Shown here: one piece after another, positions 7,964 through 17,046 of the stretch
Layout: the number at the start of each line of letters is the position of its first letter
Numbering within the stretch: position 1 is the stretch's first letter
NCBI RefSeq assembly: GCF_016919405.1
Contig: NZ_CP070354.1
Location: 566,001-630,000 of the forward strand
From: Ensifer sp. PDNC004
GTDB lineage: Bacteria > Pseudomonadota > Alphaproteobacteria > Rhizobiales > Rhizobiaceae
Length of the DNA: 64,000 nt
Direction: 5' to 3'
Made by a program: the position numbers and the translations under genes
The notes under the pieces: model-generated
Database searches by the model: none
The model's input: the letters and a program-made list of their open reading frames with translations, nothing else
Told to the model about the DNA's origin: nothing

Positions 7964-8890
7964 TCACAACCTGTTGACGGGGATTTTAAGATAGTGCACG
8001 CCGTTGTCTTCTGCGGGTGGCAGCCGGCCTGCGCGCATGTTGACCTGCACTGAAGGCAGGATCAGGTTGGGCATCGAAAGTGTCGCGTCTCGCGCAGTCC
8101 GCATTTTGACAAATGCGTCCTCATCAACGCCCTCGCGAACGTGAACATTACCGGTTCGTTCCGCGCCAACGGTGGTTTCCCAAGCAAATTGCTCGCGGCC
8201 CGGTGCCTTGTAGTCGTGACACAAGAGCATGCGAGCCTCGTCCGGGAGATGCATCAGTCTTTGGATCGATCGATAAAGCTGGCGCGCATCGCCGCCCGGG
8301 AAGTCACAGCGTGCCGTACCATAGTCGGGCATGAAAAGCGTATCGCCTGGGAACACGGCGTCGCCTATGACGTAGGCGAGACAGGCGGGAGTGTGTCCTG
8401 GAACATGCAAGACCGTTGCCGCGAGGCCGCCAACCTTGAACCGATCACCGTCCTGAAAGAGCCGGTCGAATTGGCTCCCGTCTCGTTGGAACTCCGAGCC
8501 GGCATTGAAGATCTTCCCGAAGGCCTCCTGCACCTGAGTGATTTCTCGGCCGATTGCGAGTGCGCCGCCCAGTTCGGTCTGCAGCAGCGGGGCTGCAGAT
8601 AGGTGATCTGCATGGGCATGCGTCTCCAGAAGCCATTGCACTTCGAGACTTTCTGATTTTACGTAATTAATGAGCGCCCGTGCAGAGTCATTCATTGTTC
8701 GCCCGGAGGCGGGATCGTAATCCAGTACGCTGTCGATAATGGCACAGGCGCTCGATACCGGATCGCGAACCACATGGCTGACGGTGAACGTTACGGGGTC
8801 GAAGAACGACTTTATCGCTGGCCTCTTCGTTGGTTCGCCTTGGGCGGCGAGGATAATTCCGCGTGCGTGGGAAAGCGCAACATCCGTCAT
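7964..8890 (-). CDS. ETHE1/Blh-like MBL-fold persulfide dioxygenase
   Basis: A 308-residue metallo-beta-lactamase-fold hydrolase of the ETHE1 group. Metal ligands are visible in H91-A-H-A-D-H (THAHADHLS), HVPGHTP, GDTLFMPDYGTARCDF and LLCHDY. Unlike true lactamases or glyoxalases this arrangement binds a single iron and oxidises glutathione persulfide to sulfite. It is the first gene of an operon with two YeeE/YedE halves and a TauE exporter and diverges from a peroxiredoxin/BigR-type regulator pair, the same company that blh keeps in BigR operons. Substrate assignment rests on family and context. Confidence 0.9.
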   Translation of the reverse strand: MTDVALSHARGIILAAQGEPTKRPAIKSFFDPVTFTVSHVVRDPVSSACAIIDSVLDYDPASGRTMNDSARALINYVKSESLEVQWLLETHAHADHLSAAPLLQTELGGALAIGREITQVQEAFGKIFNAGSEFQRDGSQFDRLFQDGDRFKVGGLAATVLHVPGHTPACLAYVIGDAVFPGDTLFMPDYGTARCDFPGGDARQLYRSIQRLMHLPDEARMLLCHDYKAPGREQFAWETTVGAERTGNVHVREGVDEDAFVKMRTARDATLSMPNLILPSVQVNMRAGRLPPAEDNGVHYLKIPVNRL

Positions 8891-9014
8891 GGACTGATCT
8901 CCTAGATACGTCGATAGATATCTAGTTACAGTAAATATACAAGTATGTGTAGATGGAATTGTTAGAGTTTATGGGCTATAGCCAGCCAAGCACACATCGT
9001 TCAGGACGTTCGAA
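8891..9014. promoter_or_regulatory. Divergent promoter region with AT-rich palindrome, probable BigR/SqrR operator
   Basis: This 124-nt divergent spacer is much more AT-rich than its surroundings. It contains a perfect palindrome TAGATATCTA at 8915-8924, a preceding partial copy (TAGATA at 8903-8908), and an imperfect ATACAAGTAT element at about 8938-8947. BigR/SqrR repressors bind AT-rich inverted repeats in exactly such a position, overlapping promoters of the persulfide dioxygenase and the regulator transcript. Assignment to this regulator is inferred. Confidence 0.5.
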
Positions 9015-9659
9015 ATGATAGACAACGCTCTTCGACCCGAGGCACGCTCTTTAAGGATCAATGATGAAGCACCAGGCTTTTCGGCCCGGTCGACGGCAGG
9101 AGAGGTGTCGCTTGCCGACTATCGGGGACGTTGGGTGTTGTTCTTTTCCCATCCGGCCGATTTCACTCCGGTCTGCACGAGTGAAATCATCGCCTTTGCG
9201 CGTGCAAAAGAGCGTTTTGCTGCATTCGATTGCGATCTCCTGGGCGTCTCAGTGGATGGCCTTTACTCGCACCTTGCCTGGTTGCGCGATGTCGAGCGGA
9301 CCTTTGGTATTCAAGTGGAGTTCCCGTTAATCGAAGATCCGTCGATGGCCATCGCGCAAGCCTACGGCATGCTCGATAGCGCTTCGCCAAGCAGTGCTAC
9401 CGTGAGGGCCGCATATGTAATCGACCCCAAAGGCGTCATCCGCGCCATTGTCTGGTATCCGACCAATATTGGTCGGTCCGTAGACGAACTGCTGCGCCTT
9501 GTTGAAGCCTTGCAAGTCTCTCAGTCCGAAGGTGCTTCCACGCCTGAAGGTTGGCGATCCGGAGGCGTGCTCTTGGAACTGCCGGCAACGACCATGAAGG
9601 AAGCGGCAGCAACTGGTGAGGTAACGGGGGCCTGGTACTATAGGGAGCGAATCACGTGA
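9015..9659 (+). CDS. Peroxiredoxin (1-Cys, Prx6-like)
   Basis: A 214-residue thiol peroxidase. The peroxidatic cysteine is C54 in FTPVCTSE, preceded by SHPADFTP, and the C-terminal extension (from about residue 150) is that of the Prx6/AhpC-TSA long form. No second conserved resolving cysteine is obvious, only C74 in FAAFDCDLLGVS. It reduces hydroperoxides and, in this setting, may handle persulfides or peroxides formed during sulfide stress. It overlaps the regulator gene by GTGA, so the two are co-translated. Confidence 0.9.
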   Translation: MIDNALRPEARSLRINDEAPGFSARSTAGEVSLADYRGRWVLFFSHPADFTPVCTSEIIAFARAKERFAAFDCDLLGVSVDGLYSHLAWLRDVERTFGIQVEFPLIEDPSMAIAQAYGMLDSASPSSATVRAAYVIDPKGVIRAIVWYPTNIGRSVDELLRLVEALQVSQSEGASTPEGWRSGGVLLELPATTMKEAAATGEVTGAWYYRERIT

Positions 9660-10078
9660 GCAGGAAGAACATTCCCATTGAAACGCTTCAGAGCAAGGCC
9701 GCCGAGGCAGCTGAATTTATGCGCGCGTTCAGCACGCCAAGCCGGCTGATGCTGCTTTGCCACATTGCCCAACAGGAACGTTCGGTTGGTGAAATCCAGA
9801 ATGAACTCGGACTTAAACAGCCAGCACTTTCGCAACAGCTTGCGGAACTACGCCAGGCAGGACTGGTTAAGACGCGCCGAGAATCGAGGGCAATCTACTA
9901 TTCCATCGCCGATGGACGAATTGAAGCGGTTATGGACCTGCTCCTGACGCTCTTTTGCGCGGACGACGATATGCAAGATCATCGCCGCGGACAATTCCCT
10001 GCCGATGCAACGCCCGCCTCTCACGAGATGGAGTTCGGCGAGGCTGCACAATTCGCACGGCTGGATCCGATCCGGTAG
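9656..10078 (+). CDS. ArsR-family persulfide-sensing repressor (BigR/SqrR type)
   Basis: A 140-residue ArsR-family repressor starting at a GTG that overlaps the peroxiredoxin stop. The winged helix includes GEIQNELGLKQPALSQQLAELRQAGLV. The only two cysteines are C35 (LMLLCHI) and C101 (LTLFCAD), 66 residues apart. That is the spacing of the C41/C107 or C42/C108 pair whose tetrasulfide or disulfide bridge inactivates SqrR and BigR. It therefore probably releases the operator at 8891-9014 when persulfides build up. A metal-sensing role is less likely because no ArsR-type CxC or acidic metal site is visible. Confidence 0.85.
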   Translation: MSRKNIPIETLQSKAAEAAEFMRAFSTPSRLMLLCHIAQQERSVGEIQNELGLKQPALSQQLAELRQAGLVKTRRESRAIYYSIADGRIEAVMDLLLTLFCADDDMQDHRRGQFPADATPASHEMEFGEAAQFARLDPIR

Positions 10079-10330
10079 ACGCTGATGATGTGACCGGCAT
10101 TCAAATTGCTCACAAACGCCTAAGCTGCCGTCAGTTAGGGAAGCTCGCCAAGCCTCCAGATAAAATCGCTCGTTGTACCGTCCGCGACAACTCGACCAGA
10201 TCCGTGAGGAGCTGGTCGCGCCCTTGATCATCCGACCGTGACCTGCTTTTGTTACCTCCCGGCGATAGCAATGGTCGAAGGTTTTGGGAAACGCCTGTCG
10301 ACGACTGAGAGAGTTAAAGTGAGGCGTTGA

Positions 10331-12121
10331 ATGTGGTTCGCTGAAAAGTGGACGTCACGGACAGGTGGTGCATTTAAGTTGCTCTCGACCGGTCGAATAC
10401 GGGCGTTCGTGCGACAATCCGAGCTTGGCCTTCTCTTACTTGGGGTCGCCAGCGGTATCTGCGCCGGTTTGGTCGTGGTCGTCGTCAGCCTCACGGCGCA
10501 GACTATGCACGCGCTCATTTTCGAAGTTCCACTCGGCGAGCGTCTAAGCGGCTGGACGGATCTTGATCCCCGCATTGCTGTCTCGGCGCCCTTGGCAGGC
10601 GGAGTAATCCTAGGGATTGTCATGCTCGTCGTGGCACGGTGGCGTAAGCGCCCGATCGTCGATCCTATCGAAGCGAACGCGCTTCATGGTGGGCGAATGT
10701 CCGTTACTGACAGCGTCATCGTCGTCGTTCAGAACCTGATTTCTAACGGTTTCGGGGCTTCGGTTGGACTTGAGGCTGGTTATACACAGCTATCGTCCGC
10801 CTTCTCATCGAAGGTCGGCATCATCATGAAATTGCGTAGGGGGGATCTCCGGTTGCTCGTCGGGTGCGGATCCGCAGGGGCGATCGCGGCTGCGTTCAAC
10901 GCACCCCTGACAGGGGCCTTCTACGCGTTCGAGTTGATCACAGGTTCCTACAATATTGCGAGCCTCGCACCTGTCGTTGTCTCCGCACTTGTTGCGACAA
11001 TGGTTGCTCGCGTCTTCATTCCGAGTGGCTTCATTATCGATGCCGAAGCGTTCCGCTCTGTCGCCACCACGGATTACCTACCAGCCCTGCTCCTGGGCTT
11101 TTTCTGTGCGGCGAGTGGCATCCTGCTGATGAGAGGAGTTTCACTTGTGGAAGAAACCGCCCGCAAAAGCGCTGTTCCTCCCGTTGTCCGCCCTGCGCTG
11201 GGTGGCATTGTCGTCGGTATTTTAGCGTTGGTTTCTCCGCAGATCTTGTCGGGTGGGCATGGGGCACTTCATCTGACCCTTGATCAAAAGGTCGGAGTCT
11301 CGGCACTTGTCTCATTGTTCTTGTTAAAGGCCGTCGCCTCTGCCGTTTCCATTGGTGCAGGCTTCCGCGGCGGCCTCTTCTTCGCGTCACTGTTTCTGGG
11401 TGCTCTCCTTGGGAAAATCTATGCAATCGGCGCCAACCTGTTGTTAGCAAGCAGCGCGCTTTCCGAAACCACCTATGCCGTCATGGGAATGAGCTGCCTT
11501 GCGGCGGCAGTCATCGGTGGGCCGTTGACCATGACGTTTCTCGCGCTCGAGGTTACCGGAGACTTCCCGATCACGGCCTTGACCCTTGCTGCCGTGATCA
11601 CCGCGTCAGTAACGGTGAGGTCCACCTTCGGGTATTCGTTTGCCACATGGCGCTTCCATCTGCGTGGGGAAAGTATCCGCAGTGCCCATGATGTGGGCTG
11701 GATCCGAAACCTGACCGTCGACAAAATGATGCGTTTGGACATGAGGACGGCAAACGCTGGAATGACAGCGGGTGCGTTCAAGTTGGCGTTTCCGCTTGGA
11801 TCAACACAGCGGGTCATCATCCTCGACGATCAGGGCAAATACGCTGGTCTCATCATTGTGCCCGATCTATTCTCCGATCCGGAAATTGAGCCGGAGCAGC
11901 ATATCGCCGACTTCATCCGGCACAAGAATGCGTTCCTGTCACCTAACATGAACGCCAAGCAGGCCGCAGCGATTTTCGACGACGCCGAGAGTGAAGAGCT
12001 TGCGGTGCTCAACAACAACATCGAGCGAAGGGTGGTCGGTCTTTTGACCGAAAGCCACACGCTTCGCCGATACAGCGAAGAGCTCGAGAAGCGACGGCGC
12101 GAGGTCTCTGGAGAAGTCTGA
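10331..12121 (+). CDS. ClC-family chloride channel/transporter with CBS domains
   Basis: A 596-residue ClC protein with a membrane core (about residues 35-440) and a C-terminal pair of CBS-like segments (about 465-580). Selectivity-filter regions are recognisable but diverged: GASVGLEAGYTQ replaces GREGPTVQ, keeping the gating glutamate position, and GAGFRGGLFFASLF replaces the GGIFxP region. It moves chloride or other anions, perhaps against protons. It follows the sulfide regulator by 250 nt with no shared operon signs. The gap 10079-10330 shows no gene. Confidence 0.9.
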   Translation: MWFAEKWTSRTGGAFKLLSTGRIRAFVRQSELGLLLLGVASGICAGLVVVVVSLTAQTMHALIFEVPLGERLSGWTDLDPRIAVSAPLAGGVILGIVMLVVARWRKRPIVDPIEANALHGGRMSVTDSVIVVVQNLISNGFGASVGLEAGYTQLSSAFSSKVGIIMKLRRGDLRLLVGCGSAGAIAAAFNAPLTGAFYAFELITGSYNIASLAPVVVSALVATMVARVFIPSGFIIDAEAFRSVATTDYLPALLLGFFCAASGILLMRGVSLVEETARKSAVPPVVRPALGGIVVGILALVSPQILSGGHGALHLTLDQKVGVSALVSLFLLKAVASAVSIGAGFRGGLFFASLFLGALLGKIYAIGANLLLASSALSETTYAVMGMSCLAAAVIGGPLTMTFLALEVTGDFPITALTLAAVITASVTVRSTFGYSFATWRFHLRGESIRSAHDVGWIRNLTVDKMMRLDMRTANAGMTAGAFKLAFPLGSTQRVIILDDQGKYAGLIIVPDLFSDPEIEPEQHIADFIRHKNAFLSPNMNAKQAAAIFDDAESEELAVLNNNIERRVVGLLTESHTLRRYSEELEKRRREVSGEV

Positions 12122-12549
12122 ACCTTGGCTTTGAAATTCGTCTCTTAACTTCTGACCTTTTCCCCAGAATAGCAGGGAGCCGCTCAGCCAATCATTGAGG
12201 CATCTTGGCTGGGCAGAAAGCCGAAAAGGCATCGAATTCAGTGCTTGGTCGGTTATGTGTATTGTGGTGCCCGTCAACTGGATTGCATCAAAGCAGACGG
12301 TCCGGCGCTGCTTTTCGTTGCGTACGAAGCCGTATCCGCCAAAAGCACGCGTACGGAACTGCCCGGGGTTGACACTTATCTCAGCGGGGCATGCCGCGTG
12401 CAACGGCTGGAGCAGGGCAGGGAGGCGTCGGATCTTCGTCTTTGGCGGCAGTCGTTTTAACGCCAAACGAACTCACGCCGAACTCCCCTTTCGGACGAGG
12501 AGCTTCCCGGCGGTACAGTGATCGTATTTTGATATAGACGGATACCCAC
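12122..12549. other. Intergenic stretch without a convincing gene
   Basis: Short frames occur (for example 12195-12521) but none has a good ribosome-binding site or recognisable protein. The last 60 nt become strikingly AT-rich, with repeated TTTAAATT elements leading into the inverted repeat at 12550-12599. Confidence 0.5.
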
Positions 12550-12599
12550 TTTAAATTGGCCGTCGATTGATTTAAATTTAGACGCATGACCAATTTAAA
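12550..12599. promoter_or_regulatory. AT-rich inverted repeat around the start of the DUF4143 ATPase gene
   Basis: TTTAAATTGG (12550-12559) and its exact reverse complement CCAATTTAAA (12590-12599) flank a further GATTTAAATT element, and the right arm lies across the ATG at 12586. The arrangement could be an operator for autoregulation or an RNA hairpin over the start codon. The base composition is unlike the neighbouring DNA. Confidence 0.4.
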
Positions 12600-13839
12600 T
12601 CGTACGCAGACATTCATCAAACGCAAGGCCGTCTCGATGGTGGAGACGGCGCTGTCGGATACGCGCGTCGTTCTGGTTGCAGGACCAAGGCAAGCAGGCA
12701 AGACGACGCTTGCGCGACAGTTCTCAGGGCCGGAGCGGCCGTACTACACGCTCGATGACGCCGGGACGCTTAGCGCCGCCAAGTCCGACCCGATAGGCTT
12801 TGTCCGCGGCCTCGACCGCGCGGTTATCGATGAAGTTCAACGCGCGCCCGAATTGATGTTGGCGATAAAGGAAAGCGTCGATCGCAACGGTGAACCCGGC
12901 CGCTTCCTGCTCACGGGCTCAGCGAACCTCGCCACCGTGCCCGCGGTTGCAGATTCTCTTGCTGGGCGCATGGCCCTGGTCTCATTGCTCCCGTTTGCGC
13001 AGGCAGAAATCCGATCTACACCGGGCCACTTTCTCGATCGCATCTTTGCGGGAGAGGTCCCGGCGATAGCGGACGAACTTGCTCTGGGCGACGACCTTCT
13101 TGAGGTCGTTGTACGTGGGGGGTATCCCGAGGTCGTACGAAGGACACAGCCCGCCCGACGCACCGCATGGCTTGAAGACTATGTGACACTTATCCTTGAC
13201 AGAGACGTGCGCGACATTGCCAACATCGATCAGTTGGGTAGGTTGCCGCGCCTACTTGATGTCTTGGCAGAGCATGCGGGGCAATTGGTCAATCACAGTG
13301 GATTCGGCTCGGCTCTCGGACTATCGAGTGTCACCGCTCAAAAGTATGTCGCGATCCTCGAACGGCTCTTTCTTGTCCGAACGCTCGCGCCATGGTCCAA
13401 CAATCGGCTTAGTCGCCTGGTGAAAACACCGAAGTTGCATTTTCTTGACACAGGCTTGCTCGCAGCCCTGCGCGAAGACGATGTAAACCGCATCCGCGAA
13501 GACAGGACGCGTTTCGGTCCATTGCTCGAGAGCTTCGTGGTATCCGAGCTCATGAAGCTTGCATCTTGGTCCGACCGCCGACTTTCGTTCTCTCACTATC
13601 GAACGAAGGATCAGACCGAGGTCGATGTTATTCTCGAGGACCGGCGCGGTCGGGTCGTGGGCATCGAAGTCAAGGCATCGTCGACGGTCAGGGCTGAGGA
13701 CTTCAAAGGACTGCGGCAGTTGCAGGAGGCGGTGGGCGACCGCTTCCTACACGGCATCATTTTGCACGATCACGACCGCGTGACGCCATTTGGTGAAAAA
13801 TTGCATGCTGCCCCGCTTTCGGTCCTGTGGACGATGTAA
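12586..13839 (+). CDS. DUF4143-family ATPase
   Basis: A 417-residue member of the AAA_14/DUF4143 family. The Walker A motif is GPRQAGKTT (about residues 31-39), sensor region LLTGSANLATVP, a winged-helix middle with SSVTAQKYVAILERLFLVR, and the C-terminal DUF4143 nuclease-like fold with FESFVVSEL-type (LLESFVVSEL) and VDVILEDRRGRVVGIEVKAS motifs, the last resembling a PD-(D/E)xK core. Cellular role of the family is not established. It is a single gene, probably horizontally mobile, with an AT-rich repeat over its start. The start may also be the M at 12637. Confidence 0.88.
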   Translation: MTNLNRTQTFIKRKAVSMVETALSDTRVVLVAGPRQAGKTTLARQFSGPERPYYTLDDAGTLSAAKSDPIGFVRGLDRAVIDEVQRAPELMLAIKESVDRNGEPGRFLLTGSANLATVPAVADSLAGRMALVSLLPFAQAEIRSTPGHFLDRIFAGEVPAIADELALGDDLLEVVVRGGYPEVVRRTQPARRTAWLEDYVTLILDRDVRDIANIDQLGRLPRLLDVLAEHAGQLVNHSGFGSALGLSSVTAQKYVAILERLFLVRTLAPWSNNRLSRLVKTPKLHFLDTGLLAALREDDVNRIREDRTRFGPLLESFVVSELMKLASWSDRRLSFSHYRTKDQTEVDVILEDRRGRVVGIEVKASSTVRAEDFKGLRQLQEAVGDRFLHGIILHDHDRVTPFGEKLHAAPLSVLWTM

Positions 13840-13978
13840 AATCGCGTAACAAGTATTATGGAACTTCGGCATATCGGCGGAGCGAGACTTGAATCGCCCT
13901 TGCTTAAGCCACGATGAGGTTAGCTGTGGGAACCCGAGGCGATGGCTGATCATCGGGCGAATTTGCGGGGATGTGCGG

Positions 13979-14368
13979 TCAGAAATTCTGCCAGCCATCC
14001 GCGGCCGGTGCCGCAGCGAGGCTCGTTCGTTGGCCGCCGCGTAAGGCGCGGGCGATGGCGTTCAGGCGTGACGGCTGCGCGCGATCTTCGATGTGGCGGT
14101 TTGCGTCGACGACCTGGGCCTGCTCGCCGTAGCGGAACTGGCGGAGCAGTTCGTGCAGCGCTTCCGCCTCGCGGGCCATGGCGTGGCTGGCCGCCGTGCT
14201 TTCCTCGACCATGGCGGCGTTCTGTTGGGTCGCCTGGTCCATTGAGTTGACCGCCTGGTTGATCTCCTTGAGACCGGTCGACTGTTCGCGAGCGGCTTCG
14301 ACGATCGCCGAGACGTTGGCGTTGATCTCCTGAACCTGGACGAGGATTTCCTCGCGAACTGCCCTAAC
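13979..14368 (-). pseudogene. C-terminal fragment of a methyl-accepting chemotaxis protein
   Basis: The minus strand encodes the end of a chemoreceptor signalling domain: VQEINANVSAIVEAAREQS, then GLKEINQAVNSMDQATQQN and AAMVEESTAASHAMAREA, followed by a short tail. The frame opens at a stop codon (14369-14371) with no start, ligand-binding domain, HAMP or hairpin tip, so about nine tenths of the gene is missing. It is a truncated remnant. Confidence 0.85.
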
Positions 14369-14537
14369 TTAGCGGCTCTCCGCCCACCGAGGAGCGTTGA
14401 GGGTGCCTGCGCAGGCTCATGCAGTTAAGCGAATTGGAGGCGCTGTAACTGAAGAATGCGCGTTTGCTCGCTGCGGCGGCAACGGCCCGTAAGTCACGAC
14501 AGCTTCCCTCGCCCGTTCCTGAATGGTTGTCTAAGTC

Positions 14538-15002
14538 TCAAGACAAACTTCTTTGCAGATCGAGGAGCATCGCCAGTTGCCCGTTCAGTATTTTCGCCTT
14601 GGCAACGTCGATCCCAAACCATTCAGCTTTGTCCACTTCTGGAAATGAGGCGATACGGCCAGATTTCGGCGGCCACTCCATCTCAAATTTCCCGCCCGTA
14701 ATCGCCGTCGTGTCTATCTTCTCCGCCATGCTGACCGACCAGGCGAACACGACCTTGCCGCTTGGCTGCCGATACTCTCCGAGCCATACGAAGTCGCCTT
14801 CTATTCGTACGCCGAGTTCTTCCTCAGTTTCGCGGATCGCCGCCGCCAAAGGCTCCTCGTTCTGCTCGATCAGTCCTTTGGGTATGGACCATGTGCCGCC
14901 GTCTCTTTTTACCCAAAATGGCCCTCCGGGGTGGGCCAATAAAACTTCCAGATCTTTCCCTTTTCCATGATGTAACAACAGACCGGCGCTCCTTGGTGGC
15001 AA
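14538..15002 (-). CDS. NUDIX hydrolase
   Basis: A NUDIX-fold pyrophosphohydrolase. The NUDIX box GLIEQNEEPLAAAIRETEEE then LGV fits GX5EX7REUXEEXGU. The family N-terminus begins PPRSAGLLLHH, so the start is placed at the TTG at 15002, which has a GGGAG site 7 nt upstream and gives 154 residues. A longer ATG start at 15137 would add 45 residues of non-family sequence and is less likely. It hydrolyses a nucleoside-diphosphate-linked compound; the substrate is not readable. Stands alone. Confidence 0.8.
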   Translation of the reverse strand: MPPRSAGLLLHHGKGKDLEVLLAHPGGPFWVKRDGGTWSIPKGLIEQNEEPLAAAIRETEEELGVRIEGDFVWLGEYRQPSGKVVFAWSVSMAEKIDTTAITGGKFEMEWPPKSGRIASFPEVDKAEWFGIDVAKAKILNGQLAMLLDLQRSLS

Positions 15003-15425
15003 TACTTTTCTCCCTTGGCTCACGGGTTCTGCTGCCGGCTTGCTGGGCTTGCCATGGTTCACCTGTGTAAATCCTCCTGACACGCCAACCGGCTGAGTGG
15101 AATTGAACCATGGCCAGTTCTTTCTCCCGATGAACAATCGCCTTGACGACCACTCTTAGCGTATCGCGCGCTGAGCGAAGCCTGCGTATTTGTACCCGGG
15201 CACTCTTCTCGTGGTCCAATAATGCCATGATCGCTCGGACATGTCCGCATCGGCACGGCTAGGGCGGCGATCACCGACCTGCCTGGTCACTCGCCCTGCC
15301 GGGCGTAGCGCTGAATACGGCGCTCAACGGTCGCGGCATTGTTCTTTCGGAAATGGATCAGCCGAGACTCAGTCAAAACCAGCCAGCCTGGATACCTCTT
15401 TCGACAACGTCGCTCAGCAACAACC

Positions 15426-15908
15426 TCAGGGTTGTCTTAACGTATTTGCGGCACCGACGGCAATCGTTGGTCCTGTAACCTCGATCTTGTTTGTCACTCC
15501 ACCGACGCCAGCGAGCGCGTGCGCGACATTCTCTGCAGCGACGCTCTGATCGAGGTTGTCGACCGTACCCACAAGCGTCACCCAGCCCCCCTCCACCTTT
15601 ATCTGCACAGTGTCGCTTGGGACAATTGCGTTGCATGCCAGTGCATTGACCATCCGTCTGGCAATCTCCTCGTCTGTGGTGCGAGTAACGCCTAAGGGGC
15701 GGACTTCAACTTCCTCTGCAATCCCCCTAACGCCCCTGACCTTGCAAACGAGACTTTCCAGCAGTGCCTTCTGCTCGGATGAGAAAACGCATCCGGTCAA
15801 TGTCACAATCCCGTCCTCCACGGCAACACCGATATGCGAGCCGTCGATAGCGGATTCAAAGTCAAGCTCGTCAATGATTTCCTGCCGCAACACTGTGTCG
15901 CTAATCAT
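15426..15908 (-). CDS. Two-BON-domain protein, cytoplasmic
   Basis: A 160-residue protein with two BON domains: residues about 5-70 (GSHIGVAVEDGIVTLTGCV, KVRGVRGIAEEVEVRP) and about 80-150 (VQIKVEGGWVTLVGTV, GVGGVTNKIEV). BON domains bind phospholipid or other surfaces, but there is no signal peptide, so it likely stays in the cytoplasm. The ATG at 15908 is chosen because an FNR-type box (15974-15987) lies 72 nt upstream, overlapping the longer frame. It is a paralogue of the three-BON protein at 51421-52077 and belongs to the boxed set. Confidence 0.85.
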   Translation of the reverse strand: MISDTVLRQEIIDELDFESAIDGSHIGVAVEDGIVTLTGCVFSSEQKALLESLVCKVRGVRGIAEEVEVRPLGVTRTTDEEIARRMVNALACNAIVPSDTVQIKVEGGWVTLVGTVDNLDQSVAAENVAHALAGVGGVTNKIEVTGPTIAVGAANTLRQP

Positions 15909-15973
15909 GGCGCAAACCTTTCGATTCCATCGGGACCATCGCCCTATCTTGCGCAGTCTTGTCTCGCCCGGCA

Positions 15974-15987
15974 TTGACGGCCATCAA
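15974..15987. promoter_or_regulatory. FNR/FixK-type box TTGACGGCCATCAA
   Basis: Exact TTGA-N6-TCAA palindrome. Its centre is 72.5 nt upstream of the BON gene start on the minus strand, compatible with an activator at -41.5. Confidence 0.75.
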
Positions 15988-16140
15988 TCTTGCGTGCGAG
16001 CGTCTCGTTCAATTCGACGGAAGATGCTCGGCTACGTCGAGCAATGAGCCACGTCATAATCTATCGCTACTCGTAGCTTTCGGGTGCCACTTTCCGTCCG
16101 CCAGCGCGGAGCAAATTCGGCGGCAGGAATGGTGTTATCC

Positions 16141-16154
16141 TTGATACCCGTCAA
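16141..16154. promoter_or_regulatory. FNR/FixK-type box TTGATACCCGTCAA
   Basis: Exact TTGA-N6-TCAA palindrome centred 55.5 nt upstream of the small gene at 16203, leaving a leader of about 14 nt that just contains its ribosome-binding site. Confidence 0.75.
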
Positions 16155-16202
16155 TGCAGAAATTGCCCACCGTGGCAGACTGAAAGCAGACGGGAGGATT
16201 CG

Positions 16203-16406
16203 ATGGCACATCTCAAAAGCAGCCACGTTGAACATCGAGGCTACAGCTTCGAACTGATTCACTACGGCGCGGGTTGGCGCCTGCATATAATGCCAGGCCC
16301 GCGCCTTCCTTCAACGAACCCAGACCATGTCCTGGCCGACACTGTGGAGGATGCATTGACCAAAGCAAGAGCGATCGTCGATCATCACTTCCAAGGCAGA
16401 GGTTGA
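16203..16406 (+). CDS. Small conserved-looking protein behind an FNR-type box
   Basis: A 67-residue soluble protein rich in histidine and aromatic residues (YSFELIHYGAGWRLHIMPG, then a helix DTVEDALTKARAIVDHHF). A GGGAGGA ribosome-binding site sits 5 nt before the ATG and an FNR-type box 55 nt upstream, both supporting real expression. The family is not recognised. The strand-then-helix pattern suggests one compact alpha/beta domain. Confidence 0.65.
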   Translation: MAHLKSSHVEHRGYSFELIHYGAGWRLHIMPGPRLPSTNPDHVLADTVEDALTKARAIVDHHFQGRG

Positions 16407-17046
16407 AGGCGTCTGCCCCATTCAGTGCGTCGTTGCATAGATCGGCATGGGGCTGGCCGGTTGGGAGAATATGCTGTTGGCTGCAGGGCTCTATTTGCTG
16501 CCGCCAGGCGAACAAAAGGCGGCGCTTTCGACGATGGAACCAGTAGGTTCGACCGACCAATTCGTCGAACCTCACTCCGGTAGAATGGTTCGTCGTCTCC
16601 CAAACCGTCCGGGCATGATGCACCGTTCGTTCGTGCCGTTCATGGACCGACCCACGGTGGATCTCGATCCCCAGGCGCCGAAAACCTTATGGGATCACAT
16701 GCCTGCAACGCCGCCCATGTTGTCCTGCCGCTTCATCGATGAAATTGAGGAGCTTTTGCGACCGCGAGACCTTCATGACCCGGGACACGATTTTGGCGCC
16801 AGCTACACCTTGACCCAGAGGCCCGGCTCGCTTGGCCTCGTCATCGATATTGTTGTTCTCGCGACGCTCTTGCGATGTCGATAGCGATTGTCGCGCGTCT
16901 GTGGCTACGACCATTAATTTAGGGCCGTCAATCGGTGAAACACTGCTTGGAGGAGAATAATGGGTAGCATGCCGGCGAAACGACCGAATACAGCGCGGCA
17001 AGTCTCCGGCAGCGTGTTCGGTATATCCTGCTGTTGAGGCGCTGCC
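16407..17046. other. 640-nt stretch with only doubtful frames
   Basis: A plus-strand frame (16447-16884) lacks a ribosome-binding site and family resemblance. A minus-strand frame 16914-16687 (75 residues, with NNNIDDEAKRAGPLG and SRVMKVSRSQKLLNFIDEA) looks more protein-like but is unsupported by context. A one-mismatch FNR-like site (TTTAGGGCCGTCAA, 16921-16934) lies next to its start. Probably degenerate DNA. Confidence 0.35.

Noticed and set aside
16447..16884. A 145-codon plus-strand frame
   Set aside because: No ribosome-binding site, no recognisable domain, and competing frames on the other strand; kept only as part of a doubtful stretch.
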